DNA from: Entamoeba invadens IP1
Lineage: Eukaryota > Evosea > Mastigamoebida > Endamoebidae
Assembly: GCF_000330505.1 (NCBI RefSeq)
Contig: NW_004440189.1
Coordinates: 787,704-851,703 of the forward strand
Reading direction: 5' to 3'
Length of the DNA stretch: 64,000 bases
Made by a program: the position numbers and the translations under genes. A model generated the notes under the pieces. The model was given only the letters and a program-made list of their open reading frames with translations. It was not told the DNA's origin and searched no databases. Positions 20,817-32,024 of this stretch are shown here, piece by piece. Numbering within the stretch: the stretch's first letter is position 1; the number at the start of each line of letters is the position of its first letter.

Positions 20817-21050
20817 ATGTTGGTGAAAGTCAAATTGTTGAACGGTCGTACCATTGAAATCAACCTTGAGCCAAACCAAAAAGTCTCCGACCTCAAACAA
20901 AAACTCGAAGAGACTGAAGGTATAACACCAGAACAACAAAGACTTATCTTCGGTGGAAGACAACTTTCCGATGACAAAACCCTTGAAGAACAAAACGTCA
21001 AATCAGGAACAACTATCAATCTTGTGCTTGCTCTTAGAGGTGGATTCTAA
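20817..21050 (+). CDS. NEDD8: NEDD8/Rub1 ubiquitin-like modifier with one-residue C-terminal extension
   Basis: The 77-aa product is a ubiquitin fold ending LVLALRGG followed by Phe77. Ala72 (LALRGG), rather than Arg72 of ubiquitin (LRLRGG), is the residue that directs it to the NEDD8 E1, and the N-terminus MLVKVKLLNGR also fits NEDD8. Ile44 of the hydrophobic patch is kept. The position equal to Lys48 is Arg (FGGRQL) and Lys11 is Arg, so those chain types cannot form. A protease must remove Phe77 to expose Gly76. The modifier activates cullin-RING ligases. Confidence 0.9.
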   Translation: MLVKVKLLNGRTIEINLEPNQKVSDLKQKLEETEGITPEQQRLIFGGRQLSDDKTLEEQNVKSGTTINLVLALRGGF

Positions 21051-21375
21051 TTGAATTTTACACTATACCCTATTTTGTAATAACATTTTGAATACCAAAT
21101 ATTAATCAACATACTTGTCGATATTGATGTATTAGTTATTTATTATTTGTTCATTATATTAATATAATACAGTGTTATATATTTATCAAAAAACTCTGTG
21201 GTGGAATTAATATCAATAGAAAATACTCTAATTTTACTTAAAGAATAACAAAACCATTTAATTAATACCAAATTTAAATCAATCAAGTTAAATGAGTGCA
21301 GAGTAAAACTACTTTGGTTTCAAAAGTCAATCAAAATTTAACTACGAAGTATAATAAAACTAGAAAAAGTGTTTG
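21051..21375. other. A/T-rich spacer
   Basis: About 325 bases between two genes on the same strand. An AATAACATTT sequence similar to the palindrome arm at 1231 occurs about 30 bases after the NEDD8 stop. No gene seen. Confidence 0.5.
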
Positions 21376-21774
21376 ATGGAAGACGCAAAAGAGAATATCA
21401 CGCCCCCAGTGGAGAGAGAGCCAACTCCCCCAGTCGAGGATATGAGTGAAGAAACTCAAAACGACCAAGAAACAGAAGACCTTTTGAGGTTGATGAAAAA
21501 ATCACTGTCTGACTTAACAAAAGTCGAGAAAATTGAAGAATCATTTGGCATATTCGACGACGCGCCAACAGACGAAACGCCACATTCAAATAACTCGACC
21601 GACAGTTCGAAGTCTCCAGCTATCAAAGTCGAGTTTGTTGACTATTTCGATGACGAACTCGACTTTGAAAACATGAAGAAGTCGCCACTCTTTGCCCCCA
21701 AAATCAATCGAAAGAGAGAAGCAACAAGTACGACGGTTGATGAATACAAACCACTCCGCGGGATCTCCGACTAA
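21376..21774 (+). CDS. Acidic disordered protein, 132 aa
   Basis: Family not recognised. From the ATG at 21376 the product is rich in Glu, Asp, Pro, Ser and Thr (ITPPVEREPTPPVEDM), with one probable amphipathic helix (EDLLRLMKKSLSDLTKVEKI, about 36-55) and a conserved-looking acidic-aromatic patch (VEFVDYFDDELDFENMKK), followed by basic KINRKRE. It converges on the Mei2-like gene with about 75 bases between stops. The composition fits a nuclear or cytoplasmic adaptor, which is inference only. Confidence 0.5.
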   Translation: MEDAKENITPPVEREPTPPVEDMSEETQNDQETEDLLRLMKKSLSDLTKVEKIEESFGIFDDAPTDETPHSNNSTDSSKSPAIKVEFVDYFDDELDFENMKKSPLFAPKINRKREATSTTVDEYKPLRGISD

Positions 21775-21850
21775 CTCTGTAACTCATTCTTTATCTATTT
21801 ATGTGACACGTTTAATAAAGAGTAATAGAATGAATTGAAATTTGATTACA

Positions 21851-22690
21851 CTACAGACAACACTCTTCCTCTTCATTTGTTATTTGATCGGAAAGAATCT
21901 GCTCAGGTGTTTTCGTGAAAAACGAATTCTCCTGCGGAGTCTCACATTCGACCCCTTCTTCCACACTCATCGCGATCTTCCGCTTCGACTTGGAGCTGGT
22001 CGCGGCGCGGCCGCGCCCAGCCGAGATGAAGATTTCGCTGTCACTTTCAATCGTTTTTCCCCACATCGGGCATTTTCCAGGATCGCTCTGCGCGCGTTGT
22101 CTTTCCGAACTCGAGAACTTCTCGATCAAGTCTTCGGTGACATAAGAGATCTCTTTTCCTCCGGGACGACTGAACTCGATTTTCAGGACTTTACCATTGA
22201 ACTCGGTCTTGTCCAGAGTTGTTAAAGCTTTTTGGGCTGCGCGAGTGTCGAAGAACTCGATAAATCTGTGGTGACGCTTATTTGGTGTTTCTCGAATTTC
22301 TTTAATCTCGCCATATTGTGAAAATAGGGAATACACATCATCGGTTGTGAGCAAAGAGTCTAAGTTGAAGACTACAACAGTTCCTTGATTGGTCTGTTTC
22401 GTTGGCCGAGCAACGGTAAAGTGAACATCGAGGAGAGATCCGTTTATTATTGTCTTCTGAAGTGTTTTAAAGGCAACTCGAGACGAGCGGATGTCGTAAT
22501 ATGTTGCGACGATGTATCCTTTTGACGCGTTTGATGTGATCAAATTCTCCAACTCTCCAAACGAAGAAAAGAGTGTAGTGTACGAATCCGGATCGACTAT
22601 CGATGTGACGCCCGCAACAAAAATCGTGTGCGACGGGTGCTCCGAAGAGCGGTGTGGATAGTCGGGAGACAAAAAGCGGGGAGATTGCAT
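21851..22690 (-). CDS. Mei2-like RNA-binding protein with two RRMs, no RRM3
   Basis: From the ATG at 22690 the protein is 279 aa. RRM1 (about 20-95) begins TIFVAGV. RRM2 (about 100-180) reads QGTVVVFNLDSLLTTDDV, then GEIKEIRETPNKRHHRFIEF, ALTTLDKTEFNGK and FSRPGG. The EIRETP.KRHH.FIEF and SRPGG blocks are hallmarks of the Mei2/AML family RRM2. The C-terminal RRM3 that defines Mei2 function in yeast and plants is absent; the tail has an RGR-SKSKRK basic stretch and Glu-rich end (EEEECCL). A G+C-rich patch (21990-22020) encodes the RGRAA stretch. The protein probably binds mRNA; a link to differentiation would be inferred from family only. Confidence 0.88.
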   Translation of the reverse strand: MQSPRFLSPDYPHRSSEHPSHTIFVAGVTSIVDPDSYTTLFSSFGELENLITSNASKGYIVATYYDIRSSRVAFKTLQKTIINGSLLDVHFTVARPTKQTNQGTVVVFNLDSLLTTDDVYSLFSQYGEIKEIRETPNKRHHRFIEFFDTRAAQKALTTLDKTEFNGKVLKIEFSRPGGKEISYVTEDLIEKFSSSERQRAQSDPGKCPMWGKTIESDSEIFISAGRGRAATSSKSKRKIAMSVEEGVECETPQENSFFTKTPEQILSDQITNEEEECCL

Positions 22691-23432
22691 TGAATTTTTC
22701 AATTTGTGAAAGTCTTTTCTTTCCACAAACCGATGCCAAATGTTGGATGGTTTTTAATTGACAATTATAAAGCCATTATTTGTCGGATTTTTTACTATTC
22801 CAATGATTTTAATGTATTATTATTATAGCTTTTTAATAAAGAGATGAAAGTGATGACGATGAATTGACCAAAACTGCGTGTTAATGAAAAGAATTGGAAT
22901 ATATTCGATAAACTACGAAGATTTGGGAACAAGCACATTATTTTTGTACATTTTATTTACTGCCAAAATAAAGTGAGTAAATAATGACTTTTGGCTATTT
23001 TGATTGGAGTTTTTTATCACTCCAATTTCTGGTTAAATATGGTTTATTTTACTAGTTGGAATTCTTAGTTCTGTCATTGGGAGAATTATCCGTTTGTGTA
23101 AATTTGTTGTTCAAACAAGTTATTATAACTTTAATTATAATTAATTATAATTAGTGTTATTATTATAATTTAAACTCAAAAGTTAAATGAACTATTTTTG
23201 TTATTAAAAACATATTTTTATATTTTAATTAAAGTTTCTTACTACAATAATAATAAGATAAGTAGTAATATAATAATTACAATTTACTAGTACATTTTTT
23301 ATTACATACCAATTTAATATGAATAAAAAACTATAATATTGAAATTCTGGTTTTTATTATTATATAGTAATATAGTAGTTTACTATAATTAACAAAAAAG
23401 GTACAATTTAGAAATTAAATATAAACTATTAT
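22691..23432. other. A/T-rich spacer
   Basis: About 740 bases between the Mei2-like start and the 3' end of the Sec7-like gene, increasingly A/T-rich to the right. I see short poly(A/T) runs only. Confidence 0.5.
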
Positions 23433-26026
23433 TTAATTAAAAATTTTTTTGAATATTTGTGAGACATAAAAATTCATTTGCGTAAGAGGAGACATCTTAA
23501 TCCAGTGATCTTGTGAAAGCTCATTTGCATATTGTGGGCAAGTCAGACACACTTCCTGAGCCAACGAAACTATTACAGATTGCACCTCAATTCTTTTTTC
23601 GTTTATAGTGTGGAGGTATTTAATGAATTTGATAATAGCAATTGATGGCTTTGTTTTCATCAACGCTGAGCAACTTTTCAACACTTCTGAGATGATATTT
23701 TCTGGTGCTGTTGCAAAACCTTCGACCACATCCAAGACACCTGCCGAAACCAAATACTCTCTTTTATTTTGATCAACTTGTTGCTTCTTAAAACTTTCCG
23801 GGTCGATATCTTCCAAAAACCCTTCTTCAATTACATAACAAATTACAGTGATGATTTCTCTCCAACAATTAACTCGAAGGTAATTCTTCCTGACACCATC
23901 AAACAACAGCGCACAACAAAGTAAACTAAAAGGGGTAATTGGTTTTGTAATAAAAGTACTCAGTGTTTGGATAACTCGGTCAATCATCGAAGATCGAACT
24001 AATAACCGGATGGTGTTGATAAATAGTGGCGCATTTTCAGTCACTTCACCAAGTACTTTCATTAAAAGTGGACTGATGAGGTCTTCGATCACTCTATGAA
24101 TTCGTTTTGCGTTTTCGATTGTGGGGTGCTTTGTTAAATACACTGGAAATGTGTCACCACTCAACTTTTCATTAATAGTAAGTGAAGTGGATGGAGTGCA
24201 TATTTCTCTGGCATTAATACCATAATAAACATCTTCGATGACTTCGCGTGGACAAGTTGGCCATCCTTTTACTATTAATTCCATAAATTCCATTAGAGTC
24301 TCTTGTTTCTATTTCGTAAGTTATCAATTGAATGCAAAGAGTTATTAATATATTAAACATATAGTTCTAAAAGATAACAAACAGACTCCGTAAAGATACA
24401 GTAATTGGTGACACAAGCCGTTCTCATCAAGAACACTAAGCCATCGATAGTTTCTAGAGACTCCTCTTGTTTGTTCTTCTCTAAGTACAACTCAGAAAAT
24501 ACTCGAATGAATGCTTGTTTCTCAGAAACAGCTTCTGGCAATTGAATTTGTTCAGTAAACAACCAAAATGCTTCCATTAAACTCTTTCCTTCCATTTCTA
24601 CTAATCCAATCACTTCCTTCAGTTCTGATGGGTTGTCCTTCATCCGTTTGAGTAAATAACTCGTCAAAACTGTTTTGTTGATTCCATTGATGTTTCTGAG
24701 CAAATCGACAACACTTGGACACACCCCATACCCCTCTTCTTCATATTGTTTCATTGCCTTTTCAATTGAGCCATTCGACTTCTCGGCGATCTTCTCGACT
24801 TTTTGCTTCAATTTGAGTTTTTCTGGTATTTTTAATTCTTCAGAGTCATTCACGCCTTCAATGGAATTAAATGAAAGCAATTGAAGCATCATCGCCAACA
24901 GTTGTTTCGCCGAATTCAACTTTGGGATCTCCACAATGAGTTCAAATGAAGAGATCAATAACGTCAACACAGACAGTCGGGATGGCATCAAGTCGAAGTT
25001 GTAGAAACACCAACACGCGATATTTGGTATTGCACAGAAATCAACAAGACACTGCATAAGCATCCCAAACACTTCCGTAGTGTTGCTCGTGTTTTTCACG
25101 TGTTCCTCATATTTCCCTGCTGTTGAGATGACACATTGCACCAAAAAACAAATGTAAGCCTCAAGCCCTCTTCCTAAGTAATCATACAACTCTCCAACCA
25201 AGCAATTTAAAGTGACCAAAACATCAGTTGCTATTGGTAATGTCAGTAATGATGGAATTTGAAGAAACTTGAGTATCGATCCGAAGATTTGATGGTTGAT
25301 AATTTCAAGCACTATAGGGCATTGCCTCACATTTTTATATTGCACCGCACTCCGAATAATACCAAGAGCGGCTCGACGCAATGTGGTGCACGCTTTCTTC
25401 GAAAAAATTTCACAGAGGGAGCGCAACATAATGACAACTACCTTCTCCGAGTTGCTGTCAACTTGTTTCAAAACACACAACCACGACGCTGTAAAGCTAT
25501 CACAAGCAGCTTCTCCTAATATCACTTGTTTTGTTTCTTCGGAATATGTAATGATTTGAACCATCCCATTCATCGACCGAAGTAGTAAAGGGCCATTTCC
25601 TTGTATTTGAAGCATCGAAACACACTCTCGTTCAAGCAGAACTCTTTCAAATAACACACGGTTGTCGGTTACAAGGCCCAGTTTGTTTAATGTTGAGAGT
25701 AGTGTGCTAATGAAGTCTAAGTATTTGTAACGAGGTAATACACTTAAAATAACTCGAAGACTTTGCATGATGTGAATGACAATGCCACTGTCTTTTTCGG
25801 ATGTAAGGACCATCACATATGTTGACAAACATTCAATGGCGATGGATTCGTTGTGTAGAATGTCGCTTGGGGATGTGATCTTCAATTTTTCTGTAATGTT
25901 TGTGAGAAGCTTGAGTGTCATCTCACTGTTAATTGCTATTGACAAGTCTCTCAAATGTTCAAATTCGCTTTTCGAGTATCTCACTATCGGCACAGAGTCT
26001 AAACTCTCAAAAGCTTGCAGATTCAT
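23433..26026 (-). CDS. Sec7/ARF-GEF-like protein with degenerate Sec7 domain, two exons
   Basis: Exon 1 (26026-24383) and exon 2 (24308-23433) join in phase 0 across a 74-nt intron (GTTTGT...TAG), giving 839 aa. The N-terminal 350 residues form helical (HEAT/DCB-HUS-like) repeats. About residues 410-560 follow the Sec7 order: KAMKQYEEEGYGVCPSVVDLL, NGINKTVLTSYL, MEGKSLMEAFWLFTEQIQLPEA, then across the intron FTESKQETLMEFMELIVKGW and PREVIEDVYYGINAREI. Sec7 domains load GTP on ARF via the catalytic Glu of FRLPGE and the YSIIMLNTD motif. Here the first is LPEA (Gly missing) and the second is replaced by FLMRTACVTN. Exchange activity is therefore doubtful; the scaffold role of large Golgi GEFs may persist. 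Confidence 0.75.
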
Positions 26027-27608
26027 TTTCAAAAGAATAATTCAGTTCTTTTTCAATTTGTGTTTTTGGGTTTAGAAATGTTTTTCAAATGGTTATATTG
26101 TATTATAATATGTATTATCTATATTATTCAACCAAACTAAAAAGTTGTATTATATTATTATTAAATTTATTAGAATAAGTTTACTAGGAAAACAAAAAAA
26201 TAAAGAATATAACAATATTTCAATTTAAATGGAGTTTGTGGTAATATTTTTTTATAAATTGAGATGATGTATATTTAAGAATTGATAAATCATTTGTTTT
26301 ACTGTTCAAAAAATTTATATTTATTGAATAGAAGAAATCGATATTATCGGGTGCATATATCAATTTCTGTATTGATACATATCCATTTAGTTTTTTAAAA
26401 TTTGAAAATGTTTAATTATTGATTATGTTATTGTGCAAATTTGTTTGGTTGATCAAAACCAAGTTTTATATTTCAACTTTTAAAAGCAAAAATGATAAGA
26501 TTTGCTCAATGAAAAAGGTTAGTTTTGTTGTTTCTTAAACCACATTAAATTAATACACAATCTTTCACTGTAATTTACAATAAAAATATATATTAAATGT
26601 CGTTGTAATTTTCAATTCACTTAACCAAACAATAACCAGAATTATGAATACAGTAAAAAGCATCTATTTGTGGGTTTTATATTTGTGGGTTAGTTCTATT
26701 TGTGGGTCAATGGACCAATCAAATGCAAAACCCACAAATAATTATTTTGCTCTGGAACTTTGAATTTAGGTACACTTAAATAAAAATTATAGTATTTTTA
26801 TAATTAAAATATTCTAATATCATTAATATCTTTCATTTTTTATGTATAAAATAGTGAAAAGTATTTACTTCACAATTCCATGACAAACCCACAAATAAAT
26901 ATTTTTTCTCTGTTTGAAAACCCACAAATAGATGCTTTTTACTGTATTTACAAATGTTTACAATACTTCTAAAGATTGAATTAAAATGAAACAGTTCTAT
27001 TTTTAAAAATAACAAGTCTATAAAAAGGCTTTTTATTTATAAGTCTTTGACAAATTTTATAATGAATTATAAGTATAGTATATAATTTTAGTTTTATATA
27101 TAGAAGAATGTTATTATAGAATTTCCCAGTCAACAAGAAAAATTACACACTATTGGGTATTATGGTTTATTAAAGTTATAAAAATTAAATGATATAGATT
27201 TTTGATCAATTGTAAAAAATGTTCATGTTATTTTTTGGGTTTAATGTAATAAATTATTATTAATTTATTTTATAAATTATAATAAAAATCGTCTAATTTC
27301 AACAATTCATAAATTAAAAATATAATGTCAAACAATTATCAAAAAAATAGAATTATAGTATATAAGACAATAATAAGATTTAAACTAATGTTCTTTAATT
27401 TTTTAAGTCTTGATTTGAATTTCGATTTAAAAAAGAAGAATTGTTATAATTAGAATAAAAACTAATAGTAATTTAATTACTATAATATTAAAATTTGTTT
27501 CAAAAAAAACAATTCGATGTTATTCCAAATACACATCCAAAAAAAGTCCGCCTGTTTTCAAAGCTTTAAATTGAAATAATAGTTGAAAAACAAGAACTTG
27601 AAAAATAG
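26027..27608. other. Long A/T-rich spacer carrying an inverted-repeat element
   Basis: About 1.6 kb between divergent genes. Apart from the MITE-like element (listed separately at 26651-26944) it is low-complexity A/T sequence with no supported gene. Confidence 0.6.
26651..26944. mobile_element. MITE-like element of Tc1/mariner type
   Basis: A perfect 32-bp inverted repeat has arms at 26647-26678 and 26917-26948. Taking TA as the target duplication (26649-26650 and 26945-26946), the element is 294 bp and starts CAGTAAAAAGCATC and ends with its complement GATGCTTTTTACTG, the CAGT end and TA target typical of Tc1/mariner elements. Inside, the decamer ATTTGTGGGT recurs: three direct copies at the left (26660-26720) and three inverted copies at the right (about 26735-26935), which look like subterminal transposase-binding repeats. 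There is no coding frame, so it must be moved by a transposase supplied from elsewhere. Confidence 0.85.
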
Positions 27609-29464
27609 ATGGAAAAGTGCGATAAACTTGTTGAGAATATTATTCACTTGAAATGTATTAAAAAGGAAGAAGGTATTGGGTTTGAATGTATATCACAGTG
27701 CCCTGTCAAAGACCCCTCTCTTCAGACTATGGTCTTTCCATTCTGTTTTCCCGAAGGTGATGCTATAATTGAGAAAAAGGATAACTTAGTCCACGCTGAA
27801 CTTCAAATGAACGAGTCTTTTGCGTTCATTCTCACTGACATTAATGCAGAGAGGAGGTATGTGTACTGTCGAAGATTTACTCACCACAAATTTTTGGAAT
27901 GTTTCTGCATTGTTACAGACAAGTTTGTTCAACAATTATTTTTTTTCAATTCATTCACAATTGGTTTCATTAAGGATGTTTTTATTATGTTTAATAACTT
28001 GAAATTTGTAACATTCTAGACCATTCGAGTCATTATACAGTAAAATACTCGATAAGGCGATTATAATTAGAAAGATCTCTCTTGCGTTGCTTGGAAAGTT
28101 TTTCGAAGACATCACAAAACAACCGGTGCCTGCAACAAATGGGATAGTGACCAACATCAATTTCCGACAAATTCCCTACGAAATTGTCTCAGAAGAAAAC
28201 ACAAGAAAACGGCACTCATTTAACGTGAAGAATTTACTCAACTTGTTTGGAGCATCGTTTCTGGTCGATATCATAGGCAACATAATGACAGAGAGGAAGT
28301 TCATCTTTTTGGGAGAGTCAATTTCGTTGATATCAGACACCATCATTGCCTTGACTTCACTCCTCCACCCGTTTGTGTGGCATCATGTGTTAGTCCCGAT
28401 TCTTCCATTGCAACTCTCTTCGTACCCGACAGCCCCAATGCCTTATTTAATTGGTGTCCAAAAGAATTTATGGGGGTCTGTGAAACAAGAGTGTGAAGGT
28501 GGGATGGATGATACAATAGTGATTGACATAGATAAAGGCTATCAAGTTGAAGGGTATGACTACTCACCCGTCTTTAATTCCGACTCTGCCAACATACTTC
28601 GGTCACAACTTTCATTACTTCAAAAATGTTTGTTGTGTTACAATACAGAATAAATAGAACTCACAAACAGCTGAAGAAGAATTTGACAATGAAGAAGTCT
28701 ACGAAATATTTCGAGTCTTTTTTTATAAAATCTTCCACAACTACTTTGACTTCTTCATCCGCAATTCGGACCAGAAAATTGTCTTTGACAAAGAGGCATT
28801 TTGTGCACAATTGAATGTCTACGACCAAGAGTTTTTTAAAAAGTTTGAGGAATCACAAATGTGCTTCATGTTCTTTAATATGCGTGCAAAACAAAAGGCT
28901 GAGAACAACAAAATCGAGGAACTGTGCCCATTCGCTCTTCCACCAAAGCGCCCAGAAGCCGAAGTCTTGGGGTGCTTCACATTAATGACGGAGGTGGCTG
29001 ACGTCGAGTCAGACCAACCGTTTTCTATGGCGTGTAGATATTGCTTTATGCCAATTGGCGGGAATGAACCGTGTTCTTTACTCCAACCAAACAAGTTGTA
29101 TCATATCAACTGCTTTAGGTGCATATGTTGTGGACGAATTCTTGAAGGCGACGTATTGCCGGATCCGACGCAATTGGTGTGTATGTATTGTCACCTGCTT
29201 GAGAGGGAAGAAATGGACAAACTGGATTTGGATTACGTCATTAAGCGCGACCAAAAGATGACCAAGAACGAACGAAAAGTCGCTAAGTGTTTGAAGAAGA
29301 AATTTAAGCGAGAGACACTTAAAGAAAAGAAAGAAAAGGAGAAGGAAAAAATCAAAGAAAAAGAGGAAGAAAAACAGAAGGAGAAACAAAAAGAAAAAGA
29401 AAAGTCAAATTCTTCGGATTCTAACAATAACAGCTGTTCAAACAACACTTCAGGAATGTCATAA
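27609..29464 (+). CDS. DENN-domain protein with C-terminal LIM zinc finger, three exons
   Basis: Exons 27609-27922, 28020-28627 and 28671-29464 join across introns of 97 nt (GTTTGT...TAG) and 43 nt (GTTTGT...CAG), giving 571 aa. Exon 1 carries the uDENN block (VFPFCFPEGD, YVYCRRF). Exon 2 has the DENN core (ERKFIFLGESISLISDTIIALTSLL, then PFVWHHVLVPILPLQLSSYP, APMPYLIGV). Exon 3 gives dDENN (YFDFFIRNSDQKIVFD, DQEFFKKFEESQMC) and then a full LIM finger: CRYC, HINCFRCICC, CMYC. The tail is a long KEK-rich charged helix. DENN proteins are Rab exchange factors; LIM fingers bind proteins, often actin-linked. The fusion is unusual. Confidence 0.9.
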
Positions 29465-29919
29465 CAACTTGCTTCAATTTCGTTTCATTTCGGCTGATAA
29501 ATTATTCATTTTGTTCTGTTTATGTTATATGTATGGTTTATTTATTAATTAATTACTAATTAATAAATAGTAATGATGATTAATGAATGGTCATTCTTTT
29601 TTTAGTCAATTACAATTAAATAATATTTTTATTATATATTAATAACATATCAAGTTTTATATTGTTAATAATATAAAAACCATTTCTGATTCAATTGATC
29701 AATTTAAAAAATACATAAACATTGAATAGTAAAAATTATTAAGTGTTTGAAGTTTGAAGAATTCATTTTAAAAATATTTTGAATATTAAAAAGTCGATGT
29801 GAAAAAGAACAAAAAGAAAATAATCGAAAAACAACAACTAATAAAAAAACTATTAAAAAGGTATTTTTTGATTGATTTGAAAAAATTCTCAAGAAGGAAA
29901 ACTTGAAAATTCAGAGTCA
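29465..29919. other. A/T-rich spacer
   Basis: About 455 bases between two genes on the same strand. Near its right end, GAAAACTTGAAAATTCAGAG lies just upstream of the TBC start and resembles an Entamoeba initiator region. No gene seen. Confidence 0.5.
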
Positions 29920-31399
29920 ATGGCAGAGATTACTCAGTGTTTAAAGACACTCTACCTCCAACAAGACTCTTTAACAAAACTTCATCAAGTAGCGTTGGAG
30001 AGTGGGTTAAACAAGAGTCTCCGTCCATTGGCTTGGAGAATCTTTTTAGGTGTTTTGCCTTCAGAATTTGGTGAGGGATGGGAAAAGATCATTCAAAAGC
30101 AACGGGAAAAATACATATCTCTTCGAGCAAAGCATTGGGACAATAAAGAGATGTTGGACCCCAAACCAAAGTTCATTGACCCCCTTGCTCCACCAACAGA
30201 AAACCCTGTTGTAAAAGAGAATAAAGACATTTTGAGAAGGGTGGAAGGTGACGTTCAAAGACTTTTTTCCGACCAAGAGTATTTCACTAACACTGAATTG
30301 AGGAATAAGATCACGAGAATGTGTTATGTATTTGCAAAGGATAATCCTTTGAAAAACTACCAACAAGGTTTGTTGTTTACTGTGAATATATATAACGTAT
30401 TGAACGAAGTATTAAGTCACAGGTTTCCATGAACTAATGGCTATCTTATACCATACTTTTGATACCGATAATACTACTACTGTATTTATCAAGTCATGTG
30501 AAGAACTCGACTTAACTGACGATGAAAAGAGAATACTGAGATGTGTGTTGGACAAAGAACATTTAGAAGAAGACATTTACACTATTTTTGAGTTCTTAAT
30601 GAAGGATTTGGGAGACTTCTATCAATCCAAAGACGCCAAAATCGACGACAAAAGATCAAGAATACAAGAGAAGTGTGACGAGATCTTCGGGTACTTGAAT
30701 ACGTACGACGGACAATACCACTCACTGTTAGTCAAACATGAGGTCATCAACATTTTTGCAATCAAATGGATTAAGATGATGTTTGCCAGAGAGTTTTTGT
30801 TGAATGATGTTGTGATTATTTGGGACTCTCTGTTTGCGTTTGGTAAAAAGCTGAAACTGTTGGATGGATTTTTCCTTGCTATGTTGCACTTTGTTCGCAA
30901 TGACATTATTGAAAACAACGACCAAGTCTACACGATGAAAAGGGTGAATAAATTTCCACCTGTTGAAAACCTTCATAATTTGATAACTTTAGCGATCAAT
31001 ATATCCGAGGGTAAACCGCCAGTCATAGTCAAAAAGGTCGAGCCACAACATGAAAAGATCACATCGAAATTGACTGGATTCTTCATAGGGAAGAAAACAA
31101 AAGAAGAGAATAAAGGACACGAGAAACAATTTGTGGATAAAACATCAACCCCATCGACTATGGAAGCTATAGAATCGAACGAAACACCATCATGGATGTC
31201 AGAAAGTCCTTGGGGAGAGACAGTCACAGGAAAGAAAATTCGAGCGGTGAATGAAAATGCGGAGAAGGCCAAAGCCGCCGAGAATCATAAAATACTGAAA
31301 CAAAGCATCGACCAATTAGAGGCGGAAAACAAGAAAGAACCTCTCGATATCGAGGCGATCAAACGGATCGTCGAGGATCTGAAGCTCTCGTTGAATTGA
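29920..31399 (+). CDS. TBC-domain Rab GAP, TBC1D5-like, two exons
   Basis: Exons 29920-30367 and 30423-31399 join across a 55-nt intron (GTTTGT...CAG), giving 474 aa. The TBC domain (about 30-330) begins LNKSLRPLAWRIFLGVLP, holds the arginine finger in ILRRVEGDVQRLF and the glutamine finger in NYQQGFHELMAILYH, formed exactly at the splice junction. A long insert and the IKWIKMMFAREFLLNDVVIIWDSLF block fit the TBC1D5 branch, which acts on Rab7 with retromer, but subfamily assignment is tentative. The C-terminal 120 residues are charged and end in a predicted coiled coil. Confidence 0.9.
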
Positions 31400-31520
31400 T
31401 TTTTAAATTGCATTTCATATAGAAACTTATAGGAAGTATTATTAGTAGTATTGCTTTGAACACTTTTTATAGTATCGATTGACTGTATTTAATTAAAAGA
31501 ACTAGAAAAGGTAAAACTCT

Positions 31521-32024
31521 ATGACCACGGAGAAATTTGTCGACCCTCCCCCTTTTATTCAAGAATGGGAAAACGCAGACGAGAACACTTGGCCAAAACC
31601 TCCACCATGTTTGGGACCTGACGTCGACTATTTTTCATTCCAAAGAAACATTACAAGAACAAGAGGAAACACTTTCCCTGACCAAATTTTGGATATCAAC
31701 AAAGACACAAGAGTCTACTTGAAACAACTGAATCACTCAATTCTTGTGGCCTACTTGGCAATCATCAAAAAACAAATCGACCAACCACATGAACCGGAGA
31801 TACTTAGTCCGTACGTTGAGCATATCAAATTTCTGGTACAAGTCATGTCACAAGCATTGAACACATATCGACCGTTTCAAGCGAAAAAGTATTACTTGAT
31901 GCTCTTTGAGGAACAAATCCAACAAAAGGAAGAGCTGTATAACCAACTGAAACAGATGGTCGACGACGCAAATGAAAAATACAAGGACTTTGATGTTGAT
32001 AAAAAGAAGATGGAAGAGTGCTGA
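31521..32024 (+). CDS. MED7: Mediator subunit MED7
   Basis: The 167-aa product starts DPPPFIQEWENADENTWPKPPP, the proline-rich N-terminus that contacts MED31, then a long linker and LKQLNHSILVAYLAIIKKQID, VEHIKFLVQVMSQALNTYRPFQAKK and a C-terminal coiled coil EEQIQQKEELYNQLKQMVDD, which would pair with MED21. Order and length fit MED7 of the Mediator middle module. No intron is visible. The start is the first ATG, close behind a GAAAAGG stretch. Confidence 0.9.
   Translation: MTTEKFVDPPPFIQEWENADENTWPKPPPCLGPDVDYFSFQRNITRTRGNTFPDQILDINKDTRVYLKQLNHSILVAYLAIIKKQIDQPHEPEILSPYVEHIKFLVQVMSQALNTYRPFQAKKYYLMLFEEQIQQKEELYNQLKQMVDDANEKYKDFDVDKKKMEEC

Noticed and set aside
6600..22020. Two NotI-like GCGGCCGC sites (about 6608 and 22009) as signs of vector sequence
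   Set aside because: Both lie within conserved open frames (TMK kinase lead and Mei2-like tail) that continue normally on each side.
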